NCBI RefSeq assembly: GCF_030733745.1
Contig: NZ_JASHIK010000007.1
Coordinates: forward strand, 62,001 to 126,000
Direction of reading: 5' to 3'
Source: Stappia sp. MMSF_3263
GTDB lineage: Bacteria; Pseudomonadota; Alphaproteobacteria; Rhizobiales; Stappiaceae
Length of the DNA: 64,000 nt
Shown: piece after piece, positions 1 through 8,361 of the stretch
Numbering within the stretch: position 1 is the stretch's first letter
Layout: each line of letters opens with the position of its first letter
The notes under the pieces: generated by a model
The model's database searches: none
Seen by the model: the letters and a program-made list of their open reading frames with translations, nothing else
What the model was told of the DNA's origin: nothing
Program-made: the position numbers and the translations under genes

Positions 1-391
1 CGCCGATGCGGATGAGGTTCCGCCGAATCGCGAGGTCGTAGATGGCGTGGCCGTAATCCTCGGCGTTGATGATCGAGGCAGCATCGGCGGCGAGGCGCAG
101 GATGTATTGCGCCGCCGACATGTCGGCGATCTTGGCATCCTGGGGAAAGAAGGTCTTCAGCGTGATCGGCGAGGCGATCTTGCCGGCGCGGATGAGCTGG
201 CCGGCCTTCTCGTAGACCTCCCGGTGCGGAGCAATGAAAAAATGCTCCGGCTCCAGAAAGTCCGATACGCGGTAATAGGTCTCGTTGTTGACGATGATCG
301 CGCCCAGCAACTGGCGCTCGGCCTCCGCATTGTGCGGAGCGACGCGCATCGTCGCGGCGTTCGTGTCGTTCGCCGGTAGCGGACCCTTCAT
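1..391 (-). CDS. dnaB: Replicative DNA helicase DnaB, N-terminal part (runs off the left edge)
   Basis: The reverse strand is open from an ATG at 391 to the window edge, about 130 codons. The translation begins MKGPLPANDTNAATM and continues with APHNAEAERQLLGAII, then FLEPEHFF. This is the typical N-terminal collar domain of DnaB, the hexameric helicase that unwinds DNA at the replication fork. The ATP-binding RecA-like domain lies outside the window, so helicase activity cannot be checked. A purine-rich GAGGGGAAA stretch just upstream of the ATG serves as ribosome binding site. The gene is divergent from the ugp operon. Identification rests on the AEAERQLLGAI signature and I am confident of the family. 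Confidence 0.9.
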   Translation of the reverse strand, partial: MKGPLPANDTNAATMRVAPHNAEAERQLLGAIIVNNETYYRVSDFLEPEHFFIAPHREVYEKAGQLIRAGKIASPITLKTFFPQDAKIADMSAAQYILRLAADAASIINAEDYGHAIYDLAIRRNLIRIG

Positions 392-575
392 GTCGTTTCC
401 CCTCGTGTGTCTTTGTTCCTAGCGGAGGAGGGGGGCAGGGTGGAAGCGTAAATCACAGGCAGCGTCCATCGCAAAGAGGAACGGGGATAACCGCTTCCGC
501 CGGTTGACGTTGGCAGCGGCTTGCGTTCCGCCGTTGCCCGGTCCCGAAAACGTGGTTTTTCCACACGCGGCGGCG

Positions 576-593
576 CTGTCATACTGCTGTTGC
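576..593 (+). promoter_or_regulatory. Candidate PHO box (distal)
   Basis: The sequence has a perfect CTGTCAT half-site at 576-582, a 4-base spacer, then CTGTTGC at 587-593, which matches the first four bases of a second half-site. Rhizobial PHO boxes are two CTGTCAT-like halves with a 4-base spacer. Expression of ugp operons under phosphate starvation through PhoB is known in related bacteria. The site lies about 225 bases before ugpB, and the weak second half keeps confidence low. Confidence 0.3.
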
Positions 594-664
594 CCGGCAT
601 CGCCGAAAAAACGAAGGGGATGCGAAAATCCTCGCGCAATCGAGGGGTTGCGAACGTCATTGAA

Positions 665-682
665 CTGTCGCTTAATGTTCAT
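665..682 (+). promoter_or_regulatory. Candidate PHO box (proximal)
   Basis: CTGTCGC at 665-671, a TTAA spacer, and TGTTCAT at 676-682 give 5 of 7 and 4 of 7 matches to tandem CTGTCAT halves with the expected 4-base spacing. It is nearer to ugpB than the distal candidate. On its own it would be unremarkable. Confidence 0.25.
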
Positions 683-816
683 GTGAGCGACATATCGCGT
701 TCATATGAAAACAATACGAAATGCGGGCGTTTTCGTTCGGCGCGACCGGAGAGCGGATCGTGATCGCAACTCAACCGCATGTCGGGTAGTCCCCCGAGCC
801 TTGGGAGCAAACGAAC

Positions 817-2136
817 ATGGCATATCGCAAGACATTGGCCGGCCTCGTCGCGGCGACGATCCTTGCCGGCAGCACCGGCGTTTCCTACGCCGCGACCGAA
901 ATCCAGTGGTGGCACGCGTTTACCGGCCGCCTGGGCGATCTGCTCGCCGAGCAGGTCGAGAAGTTCAACGCCTCGCAGAGCGACTATGTGGTCGTCGCCT
1001 CGCACAAGGGCAACTATTCCGAGACGCTGAACGCCGGCATCGCCGCCTTCCGCGCCGGAGAGCAGCCGCATGTGCTGATGGTGTTCGAGGTCGGCACCGC
1101 GACGATGATGGGCGCCAAGGGCGCCATCAAGCCGGTCTACGAGCTGATGGCCGAGACCGGCAAGCCGTTCGACCAGGACGCCTATCTGGCGGCCGTCGCC
1201 GGCTACTACACCACCACCGACGGCGAGATGCTGTCGCTGCCCTACAACTCCTCGACGCCGGTTCTCTATGTCAACCGCGACGCGCTGTCGGCGGCCGGCA
1301 TCGATCCGGACGCGGACCTGTCGACCTGGGAGAAGGTCGGCGAGGCGCTCGACAAGCTGAAGGCATCCGGCTCGTCCTGCCCGCTGACCACCGCCTGGCA
1401 GAGCTGGGTGCACCTGGAGAACCTCTCCGCCTATCATGACGTACCCTTCGCCACGAAGGAGAACGGCTTTGCCGGCGTCGACACCGAGCTCGCCTTCAAC
1501 GGCCCGGTCCAGGTCGCTCATATCGAGGCGATGGGCCAGTGGGCCAAGGACGGCAAGTTCATCTATGCCGGCCGTCGCAACGAGGGTGGCGCCCGCTTCC
1601 GCTCCGGCGAATGCGCATTCTTCACCGAGTCCTCCGCCGGCTATGCCGGTGTGAAGGCCGAGGCCGAGTTTGCCTTCGACATTCGTCCGCTGCCGTACTG
1701 GGCCTCGGTCGAGGCCGCTCCGGTCAACACCATCATCGGCGGTGCCTCGCTGTGGGTGATGACCGGCCACGAGGCCGCCGAATATGCCGGCGTCGCCGAG
1801 TTCCTGAACTTCCTGTCCTCCGCCGACATCCAGGCGAAGTGGCACCAGGACACCGGCTACCTGCCGATCACCCATGCCGCCTTTGACCAGACCAAGGCGG
1901 CCGGCTTCTACGAGGCCAATCCGGGCACGGACATTGCCGTCATCCAGATGACCGGCAAGGCCCCGACGGCCAACTCGAAGGGCCTGCGCCTGGGCAGCTT
2001 CGACCAGATCCGCGGCATCATCGACGAGGAACTGGAAGCCGTGTGGGCCGGCGACAAGGCCGCCAAGGACGCGCTGGACAACGCCGTCGAGCGCGGCAAC
2101 CAGCTGCTGCGCCGCTTCGAGCAGGCCAACCGCTAA
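817..2136 (+). CDS. ugpB: sn-glycerol-3-phosphate ABC transporter, periplasmic binding protein UgpB
   Basis: This 439-residue protein is the substrate-binding component of the Ugp importer, which takes up glycerol-3-phosphate or glycerophosphodiesters as phosphate and carbon sources. A Sec signal peptide is visible: MAYRK, a hydrophobic core, then SYA|ATEIQWWHAF. The IQWWHAFTGRLGD start of the mature protein is characteristic of UgpB. The rest fits the family-1 solute-binding fold (for example LPYNSSTPVLYVNRDAL and GGASLWVM). It is followed by ugpA, ugpE and ugpC in the classical order, with a gap of about 140 bases before ugpA. That gap often gives higher expression of the binding protein. 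Confidence 0.93.
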   Translation: MAYRKTLAGLVAATILAGSTGVSYAATEIQWWHAFTGRLGDLLAEQVEKFNASQSDYVVVASHKGNYSETLNAGIAAFRAGEQPHVLMVFEVGTATMMGAKGAIKPVYELMAETGKPFDQDAYLAAVAGYYTTTDGEMLSLPYNSSTPVLYVNRDALSAAGIDPDADLSTWEKVGEALDKLKASGSSCPLTTAWQSWVHLENLSAYHDVPFATKENGFAGVDTELAFNGPVQVAHIEAMGQWAKDGKFIYAGRRNEGGARFRSGECAFFTESSAGYAGVKAEAEFAFDIRPLPYWASVEAAPVNTIIGGASLWVMTGHEAAEYAGVAEFLNFLSSADIQAKWHQDTGYLPITHAAFDQTKAAGFYEANPGTDIAVIQMTGKAPTANSKGLRLGSFDQIRGIIDEELEAVWAGDKAAKDALDNAVERGNQLLRRFEQANR

Positions 2137-2274
2137 GCCTGAAGTCGGGCCGCGGGCAGGGCGTTCCCCTGTTCGCGGTCCACCCGTTTCGGGAAGCGGT
2201 CCGGCGGTCTCCGCCGGGCCGTTTTCTCCCGTCGGCGACAGCCGACGCCCCTGTTTTCGCCGGTGGTCCGCGCC

Positions 2275-3156
2275 ATGCACAAACGCGTCGTCTTCAACAA
2301 CCGGGTGCTGCCCTACCTGCTGCTCGCGCCGCAGATCCTGGTGACGCTCGTCTTCTTCTTCTGGCCCGCCGGCCAGGCGATCTACCAGTCGGCCTATATT
2401 CCCGACCCCTTCGGTCTCTCCTCGCAATTCGTCGGCTTCGGCAATTTCGAGTTCCTGCTGAGCGACCGCTACTATCTCGCCTCGTTCAAGACGACGGTCA
2501 TCTTCTCGACGCTCGTCACCGTGCTGTCGATGGGCGCGGCGCTGTGGCTTGCCGTGATGGCCGACCGGGTGATCAAGGGATCGAGCGCCTACAAGACGCT
2601 GCTGGTGTGGCCCTATGCGGTGGCGCCCGCCGTTGCCGGCGTGTTGTGGCTGTTCATGTTCAACCCCAATGTCGGCCTCGTCGCCTGGTACCTGAAGGCG
2701 ATGGGCTATGACTGGAACCACGTCCTCAACGACGGCGAGGCGATGGGCCTTGTCGTCGTCGCCTCGGCCTGGCGACAGATCAGCTACAACTTCCTGTTCT
2801 TTCTTGCCGGCCTGCAGGCGATTCCCAAAAGCGTCATCGAGGCGGCCGCCATCGACGGGGCGAGCTTTGCCCGTCGCTTCTGGACCATCGTCTTCCCGCT
2901 CCTGTCGCCGACCACCTTCTTCCTGCTCGTCGTCAACATCGTCTACGCCTTCTTCGAGACCTTCGGCGTGATCCACACGATCACCGCCGGCGGACCTCAG
3001 CAGGCAACGACGATCCTTGTCTACAAGGTGTTTTCCGACGGCTTCGTCGGCCAGGATCTCGGATCCTCGGCGGCCCAGTCGGTCATCCTTCTCTTCGTGG
3101 TCGGGCTGCTGACGGTGGTTCAGTTCCGCTACATCGAACGCAAGGTGCACTACTGA
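2275..3156 (+). CDS. ugpA: Glycerol-3-phosphate ABC transporter permease UgpA
   Basis: This 293-residue inner-membrane permease has about six hydrophobic segments, beginning with [19 protein letters not shown] near residues 11-29. The EAA-type loop for contact with the ATPase is visible as [14 protein letters not shown]. It forms the translocation pore with UgpE. I chose the ATG at 2275 ([14 protein letters not shown]), which matches the usual UgpA start; an in-frame GTG at 2263 would add four residues. Its TGA shares one base with the ATG of ugpE, so the two are translationally coupled. Confidence 0.92.
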   Translation: MHKRVVFNNRVLPYLLLAPQILVTLVFFFWPAGQAIYQSAYIPDPFGLSSQFVGFGNFEFLLSDRYYLASFKTTVIFSTLVTVLSMGAALWLAVMADRVIKGSSAYKTLLVWPYAVAPAVAGVLWLFMFNPNVGLVAWYLKAMGYDWNHVLNDGEAMGLVVVASAWRQISYNFLFFLAGLQAIPKSVIEAAAIDGASFARRFWTIVFPLLSPTTFFLLVVNIVYAFFETFGVIHTITAGGPQQATTILVYKVFSDGFVGQDLGSSAAQSVILLFVVGLLTVVQFRYIERKVHY

Positions 3157-4001
3157 TGAGCGGCATGGTCGAAAAACACGGGCTCGGCATCTGGCTGACC
3201 CATCTCGGGCTGATCATTGGCATCGCCATCATCTGCTTCCCGATCTACATGGCCTTCGTCGCCTCGACGGTGACGCAGCCCGAGATCGCGCGGCCGCCGA
3301 TGCCGCTGCTGCCGGGCGGGCATTTCATCGAGAACTACACGGCGGCGCTGACCAGGGGCGTCAACTCGCCGGTGCTCTTGATGCTGTTCAATTCCAGCGT
3401 CATGGCGCTCGGCATCACCATCGGCAAGATCGTCATCTCGATCATATCCGCCTATGCGATCGTCTATTTCCGCTTTCCCTTCCGCATGGCCTTCTTCTGG
3501 ATGATCTTCCTGACCCTGATGCTCCCCGTCGAGGTGCGTATCGTGCCGACCTACGAGGTCGTTGCCGGCTTCGGCATGCTCAATTCCTACACGGGCCTGA
3601 TCCTGCCGCTGGTCGCCTCGGCGACCGCGACCTTCCTGTTCCGCCAGTTCTTCCTCACCGTGCCGGACGAACTGATCGAGGCGGCCCGGGTCGACGGGGC
3701 GGGGCCGGTGCGCTTCTTCATCGACATCCTGCTGCCGATGTCGCGCACCAACATCGCGGCGCTCTTCGTCATCCTCTTCATCTACGGCTGGAACCAGTAT
3801 CTCTGGCCGCTGCTGATCACCACCAAGCCGGACATGAACACCATCGTCATGGGCATCAAGCAGATGTTCCCCTCCGGCGACGACATCGCCGACTGGCCGG
3901 TGATCATGGCTACCACGCTGCTGGCGATGCTGCCGCCGGTCGCCGTCGTCATCTTCATGCAGGGGCTCTTCGTGAAGGGCCTCGTGGAAAGCGAGAAATA
4001 G
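3156..4001 (+). CDS. ugpE: Glycerol-3-phosphate ABC transporter permease UgpE
   Basis: The 281-residue protein is the second Ugp permease, with six predicted membrane spans. The first is near residues 14-34 and the last near residues 253-273. The EAA loop reads [14 protein letters not shown]. The length and the SEK carboxyl end fit the MalG-like branch of ABC permeases. The start overlaps the stop of ugpA by one base and ugpC begins five bases after its stop, so ugpA, ugpE and ugpC form one transcription unit. Confidence 0.92.
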   Translation: MSGMVEKHGLGIWLTHLGLIIGIAIICFPIYMAFVASTVTQPEIARPPMPLLPGGHFIENYTAALTRGVNSPVLLMLFNSSVMALGITIGKIVISIISAYAIVYFRFPFRMAFFWMIFLTLMLPVEVRIVPTYEVVAGFGMLNSYTGLILPLVASATATFLFRQFFLTVPDELIEAARVDGAGPVRFFIDILLPMSRTNIAALFVILFIYGWNQYLWPLLITTKPDMNTIVMGIKQMFPSGDDIADWPVIMATTLLAMLPPVAVVIFMQGLFVKGLVESEK

Positions 4002-4006
4002 GTTCC

Positions 4007-5059
4007 ATGGCTGAGATCGCCTTATCCAACGTCCGCAAGTCCTACGGACCGACCGAGGTCATCCACGGGGTCGACGCGGAGATCGCCGACGGCGAGCTGA
4101 TCGTCATCGTCGGCCCCTCGGGCTGCGGCAAATCCACCCTGCTGCGCATGGTGGCGGGGCTGGAGACCATCACGTCCGGCGAGATCTCCATCGGCGGCCG
4201 GGTGGTCAACGACCTGGAGCCGCGCGAGCGCGACATCGCCATGGTGTTCCAGAACTACGCCCTCTATCCGCACATGTCGGTTTTCGCCAACATGGCCTAC
4301 GGGCTGAAGATCGCCGGCGTTCCCAAGGCGGAGATCGCCGAGCGCGTCGGCCAGGCGGCGAAGATGCTGGAGCTCGAGCCCTATCTCGACCGCAAGCCGC
4401 GCCAGCTTTCCGGCGGCCAGCGCCAGCGCGTCGCCATGGGCCGGGCCATCGTGCGCAAGCCGTCGGTCTTCCTCTTCGACGAGCCGCTGTCCAATCTCGA
4501 TGCCAAGCTGCGCGTGCAGATGCGTGTCGAGATCAAGACGCTGCAGCGCCGTCTTGCCGTCACCTCGCTCTATGTCACCCACGATCAGGTCGAGGCGATG
4601 ACCATGGCCGACCGCATCATCGTGATGAACGGCGGCAATGCCGAGCAGGTCGGCACGCCGCTGTCGGTCTACAACAAGCCGGCGACCGTCTTCGTCGGCG
4701 GCTTCATCGGCTCGCCGCCGATGAACTTCCTGCAGGCGGCAAGGCTTCAGGCGAGCGGCCTCCTGCGCAAGGTGGCGGCAACGGCCGGCCCGGCGGAGGC
4801 GCTCGACACGGTCGGCGTGCGCCCCGAGCATCTGTCCTTCTGCGAGGAGGGGGCGGCGGTGCTGTCCGGCAAGCTGGTCATCGCCGAGGCGCTGGGGGCA
4901 GAGACGCTCGCCCATGTGGAGCTCGACGACGGCGAGCGGATGATCGTGCGGGTCGATGGCGGGCGCGAGGTGCCGGCCGCCGGTGCGCGGGTGCATCTGT
5001 CCTGCGGTGCCGAACACCTGCACTATTTCGGCGCGGACGGAAAGCGGCTGCCCGACTGA
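4007..5059 (+). CDS. ugpC: Glycerol-3-phosphate ABC transporter ATP-binding protein UgpC
   Basis: This 350-residue ATPase powers the Ugp importer. Walker A is GPSGCGKST at residues 36-44, the signature LSGGQ is at 134-138, Walker B FLFDEP at 155-160, and the H-loop lies in [11 protein letters not shown]. The C-terminal third carries the TOBE/MOP-type regulatory domain (VGVRPEHL). It is the last gene of the ugp operon. Downstream lies a short gap holding a decayed copy of the end of a peptidase gene, then a convergent gene. Confidence 0.93.
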   Translation: MAEIALSNVRKSYGPTEVIHGVDAEIADGELIVIVGPSGCGKSTLLRMVAGLETITSGEISIGGRVVNDLEPRERDIAMVFQNYALYPHMSVFANMAYGLKIAGVPKAEIAERVGQAAKMLELEPYLDRKPRQLSGGQRQRVAMGRAIVRKPSVFLFDEPLSNLDAKLRVQMRVEIKTLQRRLAVTSLYVTHDQVEAMTMADRIIVMNGGNAEQVGTPLSVYNKPATVFVGGFIGSPPMNFLQAARLQASGLLRKVAATAGPAEALDTVGVRPEHLSFCEEGAAVLSGKLVIAEALGAETLAHVELDDGERMIVRVDGGREVPAAGARVHLSCGAEHLHYFGADGKRLPD

Positions 5060-5112
5060 CCTTGAAAACAATGCCGGCCAGCGCTTGCAGACGCCGGCCG
5101 GCCAGTTTTCCC

Positions 5113-5179
5113 TTACGCCAGCGTTTCGATCAGCCGCCGCACCGGCTGCATCCGCTCCCCGGCGAGGGGGTGAGGATGT
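5113..5179 (-). pseudogene. Decayed duplicate of the 3' end of the M20 peptidase gene
   Basis: On the reverse strand this stretch reads ERMQPVRRLIETLA followed by TAA. That is nearly the same as the end of the intact peptidase encoded at 7029-8162 (ERMQLMRRLIETLE, then TGA). Similarity continues about 20 bases further upstream with a one-base deletion and then stops. It has no start and is far too short to be functional. Both copies face the same way, and the unknown secreted-protein gene lies between them. It is a relic of a duplication, an insertion or a deletion. Confidence 0.7.
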
Positions 5180-5230
5180 TTTCTTGCGCGGGGCCAGGCC
5201 CGCTGCTGCGTGCCGCGAGCTGGCGCGGGC

Positions 5231-6898
5231 TCAGGAGGGCATCTGGAAGCGCTTGCAGCTCCCGACGCGTTCGGCGGTTTTTACCGGCCAGTCGACGAAC
5301 CCGTGTATCGTCTTGATCAGACGGACATCCGTCGAGAAATCGATCCCGCGCAAGCGTCCGTCATTGTCGAAGAGGGCCGCATTGGCGGTGGGTTTGGAAA
5401 AATCCGTGCTTTCCGATGCATGAAAGGCGATGGCGCCAAGGCTGCTCAACTCGCTCGGCGCGTAGCAGCCGAGCCTCGCGACCCTGGTTCCGAGGATTTC
5501 CGCCGCCTTCTCGAAAGCACTCGCCCCCGTGAGAAGCGCGTTGCCGGTCACGCCGAACGCATTGCCGGAAAAGCGTACGAAGAAAGCGTCCTCGTCTTCC
5601 ACCGCCAGCGACTTCAGCACCGCTGGATCCGCTGCGGTTCCGGAGAAAACGGCCCTTTCGAGATCCGCCATCTGCGTATTGACGTTGCGGTTGCCGAAGT
5701 TGCCGCGTGGTTGGGCAAGGGCCCATGTTTCGTTGTGCAAGCGCAGTTGCGCGAGCTCTTCCTGCGAGAAGCAGGCATCGCTGTGGGCGTGTGGAGCGGC
5801 GGCATAGCGAACGCCCCCGGTCATCTCCTCGAGCGCCGACCACATGGCGATCGCCGTGTCGCGCCTAGACAGCTTGAGCTGGCTTCGCAGCGTCGAGCGC
5901 AGGCTGTTGCAGACCTCCCTCAGGTCGACATCGACGTTCGGGTCGGAGAGATCGACGGCGATATCGGACGCGTGAACCCGTAGCGGCGTGTTCTCGTTGA
6001 GCAGTTTGGCGCGGATTGTCTTGTCGCTTTCCGCGAAGATCGGCCTGTCGAGCACATCGGAGCCCCGGCCGATGCTCACGTCCTCACGGTCGAAGAAAAG
6101 CGATTCCAGGTAGCTCAGGCGAATGTCCACGCTGCTCACGGGCTCGAACACGGCGTCGTTCGACGGTGCGGCGAGGAGCGAAGCCCTGATGATCGTGTTG
6201 ACGTCGTCGCTGTCGATCGGAAAGGTTTCCTTCGCTTCGACCTGCGCTCCCAGGCGCCGATTGAAGGTGCGTTGCAGGTCTTCCAGCATTTCCAGCGAGT
6301 CGTCGGTTGCCAGGACCTTCCCGGCCCAGCCGGAAACCCCGAAAACATCGCGCGCCCCGGCCGCCAGGCTCTGAATGCCCGAAAGCATCGTTATGTCGAC
6401 GGCGTCCGTTTTCGACATGCCGAGCGTCATCGAGAACCGGGCGTTGCGCCGGACGGGAAAGATCGGCGTCACATTGCCCGAGATCAGCCCGGAGATGCAG
6501 TTCTTGTCGTCGTCGCTGGAGCGGACATCCGTGTAGGTGATGTGCAGAAACGGCAGGTTCTCTACGATGAAGTTGCCATCATAGTCCTTGATGGACATCG
6601 TCAGCTGCGCCGACTGATTCTCGCGCCGCGCGAGCGAGCGCAGCATACGCCAGACAGTGTCGTTTTCCCGGCAGTTGATGACGGAGTAGCCGCTCAGCGC
6701 GCCGATCCCCATCTGGTTGTGGATCTCGAGGGAGACGTAATTGTCTTCCGAGGGCGAAACCGGCTCGGTGCTGTCCGTCTCCACGCGTCCGGTGATCTGC
6801 AGTTCCTCGAAGACGGGGAAGAACTCGTCCGCCCGGGCCTCCGTGGCCAGACCCGAAATGGCCAAAATCCCGCAGGCGGCAAACCGTCGCAACGTCAT
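5231..6898 (-). CDS. Secreted protein of unknown function (555 residues)
   Basis: I do not recognise this family. The product starts with a clear signal peptide (MTLRRFAACGILAISGLA, likely cleaved near ARA|DEFFPVF), so it should be periplasmic or exported. The mature part is acidic, mostly soluble in character, and has five scattered cysteines. I see no enzyme motif, coiled coil or anchor. The start is supported by a GGGGGGA ribosome binding site 6 bases upstream. Some stretches have lower GC than the neighbouring genes (one 60-base row counted by hand is 48 percent, others 60-67). It is convergent with ugpC and is flanked by two copies of the end of the downstream peptidase gene, which suggests local rearrangement or acquisition. 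Confidence 0.75.
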   Translation of the reverse strand: MTLRRFAACGILAISGLATEARADEFFPVFEELQITGRVETDSTEPVSPSEDNYVSLEIHNQMGIGALSGYSVINCRENDTVWRMLRSLARRENQSAQLTMSIKDYDGNFIVENLPFLHITYTDVRSSDDDKNCISGLISGNVTPIFPVRRNARFSMTLGMSKTDAVDITMLSGIQSLAAGARDVFGVSGWAGKVLATDDSLEMLEDLQRTFNRRLGAQVEAKETFPIDSDDVNTIIRASLLAAPSNDAVFEPVSSVDIRLSYLESLFFDREDVSIGRGSDVLDRPIFAESDKTIRAKLLNENTPLRVHASDIAVDLSDPNVDVDLREVCNSLRSTLRSQLKLSRRDTAIAMWSALEEMTGGVRYAAAPHAHSDACFSQEELAQLRLHNETWALAQPRGNFGNRNVNTQMADLERAVFSGTAADPAVLKSLAVEDEDAFFVRFSGNAFGVTGNALLTGASAFEKAAEILGTRVARLGCYAPSELSSLGAIAFHASESTDFSKPTANAALFDNDGRLRGIDFSTDVRLIKTIHGFVDWPVKTAERVGSCKRFQMPS

Positions 6899-7028
6899 CT
6901 CGTATCCCCCCAGAATTGTAGGGAGAATTCAATTGCAATTCATGGTGGCTGTCAATCGCGGGCACGGTTGCAGGCGCCGACGCCAGTGGCGTCCTTGCCC
7001 CTTGGTGGCCGATCCCGGAAACGCCCGC

Positions 7029-8162
7029 TCACTCCAGTGTTTCGATCAGCCGCCGCATCAGCTGCATCCGCTCGCCCAGTGACGGGATGAGGATGTGCTC
7101 GTTGAGGGTGTGGACGTCGTCGCCATCGGGCCCCAGGCCGTCGAGCGTCGGCACGGCATGGGCGATGAAATTGCCGTCGGAGCCGCCACCGGTCGTCTCG
7201 CCGACCAGTTCGAAGCCGATCTCGGCCGCCAGTCCCGCCGCGTGGTCGAACAGCGCCTTGCTGGCCGGCGACTGTTCGAAGGGCGGGCGGTTCATGCCGC
7301 CGGTGACGGTCAGTTTCGTGTCCGGCGTCTTCGGCGTCAGCGAGGTGATCCGGGCGACCATTTCCTCGGCAGCGGCAAGTGTCGGCACGCGCAGGTCGAT
7401 CTCGGCCACGGCGAATTGCGGCACGACATTGGTGCCGGTGCCGCCCCGGATCTCGCCGACATTGACCGTGATCTCGCGGTCGTAGTCGGTCATTGCTTCC
7501 AGCGCGATGATCTGGTGAGCGAGTTCGGTGACCGCGCTGCGGCCCTGCCAGTGGCGCGCGCCGGCATGCGCCGGGCGGCCCTCGACCTTCAGCGTGAAGC
7601 GGCCGACGCCCTTTCGCGCGGTGACCACATGGCCGCCATTGCGGGCCGGCTCCGTCACCAGCGCGTATTTCGCCTTGGCTCCCTGTTGCTCGATCAGTGC
7701 CTGCGAGGTCGGGCTGCCGATCTCCTCGTCGGCGGTGAACAGGATGCTGACGGCAAGCGCCGGGGTCCGCCCGCCGGCGGCGATCGCCTCGGCGACGGTA
7801 CGCATCGCGGCCAGGCCGTTATAGGCGCCGCCCTTCATGTCGCAGATGCCCGGACCGTAGCAGCGCTCGCCCTCGACGCGCACGGGCAGGTCCTTGTCGA
7901 TGGTGCCGCGCGGATGCACCGTGTCGAGATGGGAGAGGAAGAGGATGCCGGGCTTCGAATGATCGCCCCAGGGCGAGCGCACCAGCAGATGGTCGCCGCG
8001 GCCCTCGCGCCCGGCAAAGCGCTGCGTGGTGGCGCCGAAGGCCTCGGCCTGTTGCGCAACCAGGTCCATCAGCCGGTTGAGCCCCTCGACATCCGGCGTG
8101 TGGGTCTCGATGCGCACCCAGTCGAGCAGGCCGGTGAGCAAGTCCTCCGACGACGGCGTCAT
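7029..8162 (-). CDS. M20-family metallopeptidase (carboxypeptidase G2-like)
   Basis: This 377-residue protein belongs to the zinc-dependent M20 hydrolases that cleave C-terminal glutamate, folate-type or acyl-amino-acid bonds. The metal-site motifs are in place: SHLDTVHP near residue 80, GICDMKGG around 111, and TADEEIGS around 147. The dimerisation domain (GRPAHAG) is followed by the late catalytic-domain motif TTGGGSDGN. The substrate cannot be told from sequence. I prefer the ATG at 8162 because an AGGA ribosome binding site sits at the right distance; an ATG at 8174 would add four residues. No signal peptide is seen, so it is probably cytoplasmic. Confidence 0.88.
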   Translation of the reverse strand: MTPSSEDLLTGLLDWVRIETHTPDVEGLNRLMDLVAQQAEAFGATTQRFAGREGRGDHLLVRSPWGDHSKPGILFLSHLDTVHPRGTIDKDLPVRVEGERCYGPGICDMKGGAYNGLAAMRTVAEAIAAGGRTPALAVSILFTADEEIGSPTSQALIEQQGAKAKYALVTEPARNGGHVVTARKGVGRFTLKVEGRPAHAGARHWQGRSAVTELAHQIIALEAMTDYDREITVNVGEIRGGTGTNVVPQFAVAEIDLRVPTLAAAEEMVARITSLTPKTPDTKLTVTGGMNRPPFEQSPASKALFDHAAGLAAEIGFELVGETTGGGSDGNFIAHAVPTLDGLGPDGDDVHTLNEHILIPSLGERMQLMRRLIETLE

Positions 8163-8304
8163 GGCTATCCTCATGTGATGTGATGTGAAACGTCAGGCGG
8201 GAGGCAAATGATAGCGCGGCGTTTCACGCTCCGCGAGAGGCAAAATCGGCAGCCGGCGAAGGTTTTGCCGGTGATCGCCGAAAGACCCGACGTCCGCCGT
8301 GGTA

Positions 8305-8336
8305 CAAAAAAGCCGCCGACATTGCTGCCGGCGGCC
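8305..8336 (-). terminator. Rho-independent terminator of the chemotaxis receptor gene
   Basis: On the reverse strand a 7-base perfect stem (GCCGCCG paired with CGGCGGC, arms at 8312-8318 and 8329-8335) is followed at once by six T residues. It lies about 26 bases after the stop of the chemotaxis receptor gene. Confidence 0.85.
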
Positions 8337-8361
8337 TGGTCGGTCGAATGCGGGGCGGTGA

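Larger units (their letters stand above)
392..816. other. Divergent intergenic region between dnaB and ugpB
   Basis: These 425 bases separate two divergent genes, so they must hold promoters for both. I see no convincing protein-coding frame. Two partial matches to the alphaproteobacterial PHO box are listed separately. A relatively AT-rich stretch at about 672-720 lies closest to ugpB and is the likeliest promoter zone, but I could not define a -35/-10 pair with confidence. Confidence 0.5.

Noticed and set aside
679-3150. Very long reverse-strand open frame opposite ugpB and ugpA
   Set aside because: It is antisense to two clear transporter genes, has an Arg/Gly/Asp/His-rich composition typical of reading GC-rich codons backwards, and shows no domain. 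The same holds for the long antisense frames at 17086-19509, 24404-26569, 41170-43605 and 43645-45234.
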